From: Vibrionaceae bacterium
GTDB taxonomy: Bacteria > Pseudomonadota > Gammaproteobacteria > Enterobacterales > Vibrionaceae
Length of the DNA stretch: 64,000 nucleotides
Direction of reading: 5' to 3'
Assembly (NCBI GenBank): GCA_018222805.1
Contig: JAAEZQ010000016.1
Coordinates: 30,365 to 94,364 of the forward strand
Both the position numbers and the translations under genes were made by a program. This document shows positions 1 through 7,194 of the stretch, piece after piece (within the stretch, counting starts at the first letter, position 1; the number at the start of each line of letters is the position of its first letter). Under the pieces are notes generated by a model. The model did no database searches and was not told the DNA's origin. It saw nothing but the letters and a program-made list of their open reading frames with translations.

Positions 1-390
1 GTTGAAGTTGTGCCAAGGGAGAATAATACCCAGGCTGTTAGAACCTAATACTCGAATATTCAGTGAAGAAACATCGATGATCTGAGCGTCGTCGGAGATC
101 ACGATTGCAAACTGAGTTCCACGCTCGTCTAACTCCTTCAAAAGACGTTCGTTACGTGAAGCATGAGTACAAAGAATAGCGATATCTGGGGTTAAGGGTA
201 GGGAAGCGATGTCTGGGTAAGCAATAACGCCTAAGACACTTTTGTGTTTTGGCGTCACTGGCATAATCGCGCCACCGAAGCCACTTTGGAGGAGGTTACG
301 CATTACCACGTGCCCGGCGCGTAACTCTCTCGGTGAGGCGCCCACTACCGCGACTGAGTCAGGTTTAAAAAGCTTATGTAGTTTATTCAT
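1..390 (-). CDS. Acyl-CoA synthetase (NDP-forming)/protein acetyltransferase Pat-like, N-terminal part, truncated by window edge
   Basis: Reverse-strand translation MNKLHKLFKPDSVAVVGASPRELRAGHVVMRNLLQSGFGGAIMPVTPKHKSVLGV..., typical CoA-binding domain N-terminus; open to window edge. Confidence 0.75.
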   Translation of the reverse strand, partial: MNKLHKLFKPDSVAVVGASPRELRAGHVVMRNLLQSGFGGAIMPVTPKHKSVLGVIAYPDIASLPLTPDIAILCTHASRNERLLKELDERGTQFAIVISDDAQIIDVSSLNIRVLGSNSLGIILPWHNFN

Positions 391-633
391 GCAGATTCCT
401 TGCCTTTAACACGATATTACGTGGAGCTTTACTGTATGGATATCAACAATCATAAACGAATACGTCAGAGAGAAAACATACGAACAATAAACATCGAAGA
501 AAATCTCTACGAAGCTTGAAGAGTTTGTGTTACTCATCACATCAAATAGGTAGATTATTGTATTTGATGCTTGATAATCGAGCCTCCTATCGGCATGATT
601 TATCGTAATATTTATTCAGAGCGTTTGTAATTC

Positions 634-1203
634 ATGAAAAAGACCGCAATCATCGGCTTAACCCTTCTTCTTTCCGCTTGTGCATCTGAAACTTACACGA
701 CAGATGTCACCTCCGAGAGTTACCAAGAAGACTATTCATCAGATACCATATCAAAACCAATTATGGCATCTGAAAACGCAGTCGTTGAGAAAGATGTAAC
801 ACCAACAGTAGTTAAAATGACACCTCAAGTTGCACAGAAAAAGGTAGTAAAACTGACACCAAACGATCAGGTAAAACCGGTTAAGATCTTACCGCCAAGC
901 ACTGAGAAATCATCGATTCAGCGTTTCGGATACACAATTCAAGTAGCCGCTGTCGGCAGCGAAGATAAAGTCGCTCAATTTGCAAATAAATTACCGCAAA
1001 GTGATCAACCGATATGGGAAAACCACAAAGTGGTTAATGGTACCAAGTGGTATTCTATTTTGTACGGTGATTACGCAACGAGTGCAGAAGCGCAGCAGGC
1101 AATTTCATCTCTTCCGGCTCAATTTCGCCAGTTAAAGCCATTTGTTAAAAGCATTGACAAGATTAAAAACTCAGCTTATCCGACGCTTAACAAGCTCAAC
1201 TGA
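634..1203 (+). CDS. SPOR-domain lipoprotein
   Basis: Lipobox LLLSAC; C-terminal 'YTIQVAAVGSEDKVAQFANKL...' SPOR-like repeat. Confidence 0.7.
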   Translation: MKKTAIIGLTLLLSACASETYTTDVTSESYQEDYSSDTISKPIMASENAVVEKDVTPTVVKMTPQVAQKKVVKLTPNDQVKPVKILPPSTEKSSIQRFGYTIQVAAVGSEDKVAQFANKLPQSDQPIWENHKVVNGTKWYSILYGDYATSAEAQQAISSLPAQFRQLKPFVKSIDKIKNSAYPTLNKLN

Positions 1204-1353
1204 TCAAGCTAAGTAGGGGGGCATATCGCTCCCTTTTTATTTTGTTTAAATCGTACACGAACGAAACGCCTCACAGTAAAATAACTGTACGTTCCTCCTC
1301 AAAGGGTTATCATAAAAGCAAGTATCTTTTGTAGGTCACGGAAAGATTGATTC

Positions 1354-2343
1354 ATGATTAAAAATATTCTTCTATTATGCGGTGGTGGCTCTTCAGAGCA
1401 CGAGATTTCCTTGCTGTCGGCTAATTTTGTTGAGCAGCAACTGAATCTTATTGAGAACATCAAGGTTACGCGCGTAGAAATCAAAAACGAAGGCTGGATG
1501 ACCGATCAAGGCGAATTGGTTTACTTGGATCTCAATAACAAATGCTTATGTTCTAATGATTCTAATCAGGCAATTGACTTCATCGTACCGTGCATTCATG
1601 GTTTTCCTGGCGAAACTGGTGATATTCAATCCCTGTTTGAACTTTCAGGCATTCCTTATCTCGGCTGCGGACCAGAAGCGAGCAGCAACAGTTTTAACAA
1701 AATCACATCAAAGCTTTGGTACGATGCGTTAGGTATACCGAACACACCATACCTATTCTTAACTAAGAATAATGAGAAGGCTCACATTCAAGCGCAGCAA
1801 GCATTTGATAAGTGGGGTAAAGTGTTCGTCAAAGCAGCAAGGCAAGGCTCTTCAGTTGGCTGTTACAGCGTCATAAATAGAGAGGCTCTTGCAGATGCGG
1901 TTAACGCCGCTTTTGGTTTCTCTGACCAAGTTCTAGTAGAAAAATCTGTTAAGCCTAGAGAATTGGAAGTCGCCGCTTATGAAATGAATGGTGAACTCTA
2001 TGTCACCAAACCAGGCGAGGTGATCGCACCCGATGGCACGTTTTATTCCTATGATGAAAAGTACAGCAGTGCCAGTCATTCGTTAACGGAAATTGAAGCA
2101 AAGAATCTCACACCAGAACAGATTGAGACAATCCAGCAAGAATCTGAGACCGTATTTAAACAGATGAACCTTCGTCATTTGTCTCGTATTGATTTCTTTC
2201 TAACCGAAGATGGTGAGATTTACCTAAATGAAGTGAATACGTTCCCTGGCATGACGCCAATATCTATGTTCCCGAAAATGCTTCAAAATAATGGTCATAA
2301 ATTCCACGAATTTCTTGAAGATTGCATCAATAGTGCAATGTAA
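1354..2343 (+). CDS. ddl: D-alanine--D-alanine ligase
   Basis: CGGGSSEHEIS, ATP-grasp motifs, EVNTFPGMTPISMFPKM. Confidence 0.95.
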   Translation: MIKNILLLCGGGSSEHEISLLSANFVEQQLNLIENIKVTRVEIKNEGWMTDQGELVYLDLNNKCLCSNDSNQAIDFIVPCIHGFPGETGDIQSLFELSGIPYLGCGPEASSNSFNKITSKLWYDALGIPNTPYLFLTKNNEKAHIQAQQAFDKWGKVFVKAARQGSSVGCYSVINREALADAVNAAFGFSDQVLVEKSVKPRELEVAAYEMNGELYVTKPGEVIAPDGTFYSYDEKYSSASHSLTEIEAKNLTPEQIETIQQESETVFKQMNLRHLSRIDFFLTEDGEIYLNEVNTFPGMTPISMFPKMLQNNGHKFHEFLEDCINSAM

Positions 2344-2455
2344 CTGACGCTACTTAACAATAGTTTATGTTAGAAGTAGTTTTGCAGAGCATCTAATTAA
2401 ACATTAAACGGTGCTCGCTAAGAACGATGATTTTAGAAACAGATGGGTCATTGGT

Positions 2456-2836
2456 ATGGCAGTTACGACGTATAGAGGCTTTAGCATAAAATCTAGCTTG
2501 GATCGGAAACTTTGGAAGGTAACGATCAAAAGCCACGTTTTACAAGGCAGTCTAACCGCAGTTAAAAAAAGTATTGATTGGTGGTGTGATACCGCATCGA
2601 TTATCGATCCGAAAGAGTTTTCTGCTCTTGCAGCGGAGAGACAAAGCAAGGCAGGAGCACAATCAGATACGTTTAACGGCTATGTTTTAAGAAATGACTC
2701 AGGTGAACCAAACGCATGGTACTGCATGTTTAATGGTAAACTGATTAAAGGTGGCAAAGTGGCGATTCAGCGCCATATCGAAGCTTATTTAGTCGCGAAA
2801 CAAAAATCTTTGCAAACCCAACAACAAAAGAAATAA
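2456..2836 (+). CDS. DUF3319-like conserved hypothetical protein
   Basis: ORF 2411-2836; internal ATG at 2456 (MAVTTYRGFSIK) is the likely start. Confidence 0.55.
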   Translation: MAVTTYRGFSIKSSLDRKLWKVTIKSHVLQGSLTAVKKSIDWWCDTASIIDPKEFSALAAERQSKAGAQSDTFNGYVLRNDSGEPNAWYCMFNGKLIKGGKVAIQRHIEAYLVAKQKSLQTQQQKK

Positions 2837-2840
2837 CAGT

Positions 2841-3152
2841 ATGTCCTTAGTATATTCAACGGAAACCGGCCGAATTAAACCGGAAGAAGAGAAAATTGCT
2901 CGTCCTAAAGGCGACGGTATCGTGCGTATTCAACGTCAAACTAAAGGCCGTAAAGGTAAAGGTGTTTGTATCGTCACTGGATTAGATCTCGATGACGCAC
3001 CACTAAAATTGCTTGCCGCAGAACTCAAGAAAGTTTGTGGTTGTGGTGGTTCTGTCAAAGACGGCAACATTGAAATTCAAGGTGATGCCCGAGATAAGAT
3101 AAAAGCGCACCTAGAAAAGAAAGGCATGACCGTTAAGCTAGCTGGCGGCTAA
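2841..3152 (+). CDS. YciH/SUI1-family translation initiation factor homologue
   Basis: SUI1-like 'RKGKGVCIVTGLDLDDAPLKLLAAELKKVCGCGGSVKDGNIEIQGD'. Confidence 0.93.
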   Translation: MSLVYSTETGRIKPEEEKIARPKGDGIVRIQRQTKGRKGKGVCIVTGLDLDDAPLKLLAAELKKVCGCGGSVKDGNIEIQGDARDKIKAHLEKKGMTVKLAGG

Positions 3153-3168
3153 CGATTTAGATTGAATA

Positions 3169-3194
3169 AAAGCGTCGATACCGACGCTTTTTTT
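3169..3194 (+). terminator. Rho-independent terminator
   Basis: AAAGCGTCG-atac-CGACGCTTT followed by T-tract. Confidence 0.85.
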
Positions 3195-3401
3195 ATATCT
3201 GCTTTCCAATCAGCTTTCTTGTTAAAGGCTAATTGAAGATTGAGCAATCGCAGATTGATAGATCGATATTAGCTATTTTATGGTAAATAGCAGTTATGTT
3301 TAATCACGCTCCTAAGCTATAGAGATTCAATACACGTATATTTTAAATCTGAGAGGGATAGGAGCTCTAAATGAACAATATTTTAAGTAGTTCTCTACTT
3401 C

Positions 3402-3429
3402 ATTTAACATAACACATATAATGCGCACT
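3402..3429. other. dif/attL-like XerCD site
   Basis: Reverse complement AGTGCGCATTA-TATGTG-TTATGTTAAAT, close to Vibrio dif (AGTGCGCATTATGTATGTTATGTTAAAT). Confidence 0.88.
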
Positions 3430-3772
3430 GAATTGTGGATCCCACCGGACTCGAAACTACCACCGCCAATCCAGCCGCAGCCATTGATATCCCTGATAAT
3501 CCAAGCCCGTTACACTTTTTTGCGATGCTTTCCCACATGCTTTTTATGTGCGGATTTTCGTTGCGATCAGCGTGACAACCTAACAAAGCAATCTCTGGGT
3601 CTATTCCTGAATTCTCTGCTAGAAAAACTGCTTCTGAATCAGAGATATAGCGTCTTCCTTTGCGCATTTCACTAATTCTTGATGGGTTTACTTTCAAATC
3701 GTGCGCGATTTGTTTGTCTTGTATGTAGTTTTTCGCCTTTTTGTAGGCATCTAACAGTTCACTTTGATACAT
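3404..3772 (-). CDS. Phage repressor, Cro/CI-type HTH (DUF3693-like; RstR functional analogue)
   Basis: N-terminal HTH 'QIAHDLKVNPSRISEMRKGRRYISDSEAVFLAENSGID'; divergent from rep operon; stop codon lies inside the dif site. Confidence 0.8.
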   Translation of the reverse strand: MYQSELLDAYKKAKNYIQDKQIAHDLKVNPSRISEMRKGRRYISDSEAVFLAENSGIDPEIALLGCHADRNENPHIKSMWESIAKKCNGLGLSGISMAAAGLAVVVSSPVGSTIQCALYVLC

Positions 3773-3808
3773 GAAGCCACCTCCGTTTCCTTGATTCTAG
3801 CTTACTAA

Positions 3809-3869
3809 TTACGAAAATTCGCATCTGGCAATTACGATAATTCGTAATTAGACTTACGAAAAATCGTAA
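3809..3869. promoter_or_regulatory. Triple repressor operator TTACGA-N4-TCGTAA
   Basis: TTACGAAAATTCGCAT (3809-3824, 2 mismatches), TTACGATAATTCGTAA (3832-3847), TTACGAAAAATCGTAA (3854-3869); spacing 23 and 22 bp. Confidence 0.85.
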
Positions 3870-3873
3870 TTTA

Positions 3874-3929
3874 GACCGCCTTGGTTTGGGGCGTTTGCCC
3901 TTGACGCGTACGTCTTGGCTTTGGCGGTC
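3874..3929. promoter_or_regulatory. Branched inverted-repeat element (possible three-way junction)
   Basis: GACCGCC(3874-3880)/GGCGGTC(3923-3929) enclosing GGGC-GTTT-GCCC (3889-3900) and GACG-CGTA-CGTC (3903-3914). Confidence 0.5.
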
Positions 3930-3962
3930 ATTCTATCAATTCAACTCGTCAAGGTGGTTGTT

Positions 3963-4178
3963 ATGTCTCGTTCTAAGTTTGTGCTTTGTCAGGATTGCCT
4001 CAAAGTCTCCATCTATTCTGATGCTCGTCATAACGAAGATGAACTGTGCTCCTGTGGCGGCCAGTTCTGCGGCTGCTCAATGTGTGACTCCCAAGCGCAA
4101 GAAATTGTCGATGCAGACAAAAATCATGTGCTTCATGGTTTGTCTGATGCTGCGCTTTTTGAGTTGAGCGAGGCATAA
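3963..4178 (+). CDS. Small Cys-rich (zinc-ribbon-like) phage protein
   Basis: MSRSKFVLCQDCLKVSIYSDARHNEDELCSCGGQFCGCSMCDSQ...; AAGGTGG upstream of ATG 3963. Confidence 0.7.
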   Translation: MSRSKFVLCQDCLKVSIYSDARHNEDELCSCGGQFCGCSMCDSQAQEIVDADKNHVLHGLSDAALFELSEA

Positions 4179-4181
4179 ATC

Positions 4182-6206
4182 ATGCGTGAACTGGTTGTCG
4201 ACTTAGCCTCAGGTAAACAAGAATACATCGAGTTTGTTCCGGTTCATTCATGGAACTCGACCGAGCATATCGAAGACAACCTGTTTAATCACCGTTTTGA
4301 TTATGCCGACCACACGCGCCCAGATTACCCAATGGCGGCGCGTGCCATGTCGACACTGGACGCGCAAATCTACTCACACGATAAGTCCGAATTTATTACG
4401 CGCCCTACTTCTAATCCTTGTTTTGACTTACCTAAAACGTTACATCGTAACGGCGCGTTTGCGCCCCATATGACAAGAGCTTACACCGATATCTTAAAGG
4501 CTCGCGATGCGATTCAGGCTGCGAGCGCAGTGACTGAGGCGCATGAGCGTTTGACGACACACGGTTACAGCTATGCGATGTCGGACGATGAAATCAGTGC
4601 GTTAGCTAAGCGTAAGTCTCGCGATTTTGCTCGTGTGATTAACGCAATACCCGAGGAATTCTCACAAGCGCGTTTCGATAAAGTGGTTCAGCTACTCGAC
4701 TCATTAGGCTTGGCGTTTTCTGAAGACGCAATCAACCATGCCACTACCAACTGTGAACTCTTTGCACTGGTGAATCGTGCGCTGGATGAGCATTGGCTCG
4801 TTCGCCAGCTTCGCCGTAAGTGTGCTTACGAGGTGGAATGCGTTGCCCGTGATTTGGCACTCGTTCAACGCCGTAAGCAAGTTTATTGCTCTGACTTCTC
4901 TTTGCATCGTCAACGTGACCGCAATAGCTCTAACCGTATCGCGTTAGACAATACCGTGGCTTACGACGAAAACGATCTATCCAACTACTTCACGTTAAGT
5001 GAGCTGTCGGCCAAGTCGGTTTCTAATCCCGAGGTTCGCCGTTCTGAGATGTTCGTGCGTCTGCGCGGCTTTGAGGAAATCGCACAAGAGTCGAATCATG
5101 ATGCGGTGTTCTTTACCGTGACGGCTCCGTCTCGTTTCCACTGCGTATCGAACGGAAGGATTAACGACAACTGGATTAACGCAGACAAGCCAGACGCGAA
5201 ACAGGCTCACGGCCATCTCATGTCTGTCTGGTCAAAGCTGCGTAAGTTCCTCGATAAGAACAAAGTCAAAGTGTACGGGATGCGCATCGTTGAGCCTCAT
5301 CAGGACGGCACACCTCATCACCACTTGCTGCTGTTCATGGAGAAGTCGAGCCGAAAGCTAGTGATTAACGAGTTTCGTCGCTTGGCTATGGCCGATTCAC
5401 CAGACGAAAAAGGCGCGAAGAAGTACCGCTTTAAGGCCGAGGTGATTGACTGGTCACAAGGCTCTGCCGTTGGCTACGTAGCGAAATACCTAAGCAAAAA
5501 TATTGATGGTCAGCATATCGACTCGGATAAGGGTTCGTCTCTTACGGGTTCGGATGCGGCTGAGCGCGTTGTCACTTGGGCTCGCGTTAATCAGATACGC
5601 CAATTCCAGTTTATTGGTGGTCCATCTGTCACGGTCTGGCGCGAGATGCGTCGTCTACGTGAAGAATTCAAAGAGGATGACGCCTTGTTCACCGACCTAA
5701 ATCAAGACGAACACTTTCTACTAGAGAGCGTTCGCCGCGCTGCCGATGAGGGTGACTGGAAAGCCTTCTGTTACGCCATGGGCGGTGTATTTGTAAAGAG
5801 GAATGACCAAACCGTTAAAGCGGAATACACCGTATCGAATGCGGTTGAAAAACTGATTGCTTCTGGTGGTGAATACTCTCCTACCCGCTACGGCGATATG
5901 GCTCAGGCTCGCTTAAACGGCCTGATGTTTCAGAAGGTGTTTATCGCCACTCGTTTCCGTAATTGGAAGACCGAGAACAAAGAGAAATTCTTACGTGCTC
6001 AACAAGGGATCATGTCTAACGTGGTCGATTACTTTGACGCATTAGAGCGCGAACAAGAGTACCAGCGCATGTGTGATGACTTGTACAGCCAGTACGAGAA
6101 ACACCTCGCGATGTATGAAGAAATGGAAGCGTTGCTGCTCACAGCACCAGAGGAAATCATGCCAACCAATAAGGAGGGCGAAGCCCCTCCAGATTGGTGG
6201 CACTGA
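4182..6206 (+). CDS. Rolling-circle replication initiator, P2/phiX174 gpA-like HUH endonuclease
   Basis: HUH-type 'PHQDGTPHHHLLLFME' and two-tyrosine 'VGYVAKYLSKNIDG' motifs. Confidence 0.88.
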   Translation: MRELVVDLASGKQEYIEFVPVHSWNSTEHIEDNLFNHRFDYADHTRPDYPMAARAMSTLDAQIYSHDKSEFITRPTSNPCFDLPKTLHRNGAFAPHMTRAYTDILKARDAIQAASAVTEAHERLTTHGYSYAMSDDEISALAKRKSRDFARVINAIPEEFSQARFDKVVQLLDSLGLAFSEDAINHATTNCELFALVNRALDEHWLVRQLRRKCAYEVECVARDLALVQRRKQVYCSDFSLHRQRDRNSSNRIALDNTVAYDENDLSNYFTLSELSAKSVSNPEVRRSEMFVRLRGFEEIAQESNHDAVFFTVTAPSRFHCVSNGRINDNWINADKPDAKQAHGHLMSVWSKLRKFLDKNKVKVYGMRIVEPHQDGTPHHHLLLFMEKSSRKLVINEFRRLAMADSPDEKGAKKYRFKAEVIDWSQGSAVGYVAKYLSKNIDGQHIDSDKGSSLTGSDAAERVVTWARVNQIRQFQFIGGPSVTVWREMRRLREEFKEDDALFTDLNQDEHFLLESVRRAADEGDWKAFCYAMGGVFVKRNDQTVKAEYTVSNAVEKLIASGGEYSPTRYGDMAQARLNGLMFQKVFIATRFRNWKTENKEKFLRAQQGIMSNVVDYFDALEREQEYQRMCDDLYSQYEKHLAMYEEMEALLLTAPEEIMPTNKEGEAPPDWWH

Positions 6207-6283
6207 TTTCCCTTGGACTTGTGTCAATAACTGTCTTTTCTATTTCAACTAACCACCAAACGTAAAAATAAGGGCAAAAGATC

Positions 6284-6595
6284 ATGAGAATGGAAGGTTT
6301 GATTCTGGATGAATCCGATATCACTCAAGAAACCAAGGTAGACCGCAACGGCGAGCAAAAGACCAATGGCAAGTTGCGTCTCATCACCACCAATCCAACC
6401 GACACGATTGAAGTGCGTGTGTCCCCTGAACTGTGGGACAACGGCAAGGCTGGCGAACTGCTTAAGCGCACCATTGGCAAACGCATCATGTTTGACGTTG
6501 AACATAAGAAGTTCAGCTTCGCCAATGACGATGGTAAGCACGTTGCGATTGAAGGCTTCCACCTGTACGCCCTGCCTCAGGCTGGCGACAAGTAA
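6284..6595 (+). CDS. Putative ssDNA-binding protein (pV-like)
   Basis: Small protein between Rep and coat genes, standard inovirus pV position; no diagnostic motif seen. Confidence 0.5.
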   Translation: MRMEGLILDESDITQETKVDRNGEQKTNGKLRLITTNPTDTIEVRVSPELWDNGKAGELLKRTIGKRIMFDVEHKKFSFANDDGKHVAIEGFHLYALPQAGDK

Positions 6596-6604
6596 ATGAA
6601 TACT

Positions 6605-6629
6605 GAGTCTCGGAACGGCTTCGGGACTC
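6605..6629 (+). other. RNA hairpin immediately 3' of the SSB-like gene
   Basis: GAGTCTCG-gaacggctt-CGGGACTC, 8-bp stem with one G-T. Confidence 0.45.
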
Positions 6630-6663
6630 GTTGTGTGCAATTGGTGTTTATTAAGGGCTGTGT

Positions 6664-6843
6664 ATGTACGTGCTCATCTGCGAACAACCGATAGTAAATA
6701 ACAGTTGTGCTTCTGGATTTAGTTCGGTGCTACTCACTGACATTGTGCCGAACTATATGACCACCGCCCAACTCATCGAGGTTATGCCAGCGGCGACACT
6801 GTTTCTGGCGACCTGTTGGTGTTGGAGAAAAATCTCTAAGTAA
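6664..6843 (+). CDS. Small 59-aa phage ORF with hydrophobic C-terminal segment (candidate minor coat)
   Basis: Below the ORF-track length cutoff; MYVLICEQPIVNNSCASGFSSVLLTDIVPNYMTTAQLIEVMPAATLFLATCWCWRKISK. Confidence 0.5.
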   Translation: MYVLICEQPIVNNSCASGFSSVLLTDIVPNYMTTAQLIEVMPAATLFLATCWCWRKISK

Positions 6844-6859
6844 ATAAGGAAACAGACCT

Positions 6860-7060
6860 ATGAAAAATATCAAAACTCGTGTGCTAGTTGCGGCTGGCGT
6901 TCTTACTGCATCTGCTTCAGCTTTTGCAACTGGCTCAGGCCCTGATGCGTCATCAGTGACAGGCATCATTACTGGCTTTGGTGCGTTCGTGGCTGCGGTT
7001 GGTGGTGCCATGGTGTTAATCACTGTCGCTAAAAAAGCGTGGGGCAAAATCGGCGGTTAA
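6860..7060 (+). CDS. Major coat protein precursor (pVIII/Cep-like)
   Basis: Signal peptide, single TM, basic C-terminus: ...ASAFA|TGSGPDASSVTGIITGFGAFVAAVGGAMVLITVAKKAWGKIGG. Confidence 0.9.
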   Translation: MKNIKTRVLVAAGVLTASASAFATGSGPDASSVTGIITGFGAFVAAVGGAMVLITVAKKAWGKIGG

Positions 7061-7088
7061 TTCACCCTCCTCTTCTTTCTTCTGACTC

Positions 7089-7116
7089 AAGGGGGCGTTC
7101 TTCGCCCCTTTTTTTG
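7089..7116 (+). terminator. Rho-independent terminator between coat and adsorption genes
   Basis: AAGGGGGCG-ttctt-CGCCCC then T7 run. Confidence 0.88.
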
Positions 7117-7131
7117 ATCCAAGGGCAAATT

Positions 7132-7194
7132 ATGACTTATGACACTTTTCTCGTGGTTCTTTTCCTTATCGGCATGTTTGTTCTGTTTGGGTGA
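7132..7194 (+). CDS. 20-aa hydrophobic peptide, pVII/pIX-like minor coat candidate
   Basis: MTYDTFLVVLFLIGMFVLFG; AAGGG upstream; TGATG overlap with the next start. Confidence 0.55.
   Translation: MTYDTFLVVLFLIGMFVLFG

Noticed and set aside
6245-7047. Minus-strand ORFs (131 and 105 aa) opposite the SSB-like and coat genes
   Set aside because: Antisense to well-supported phage genes with signal peptide and RBS.
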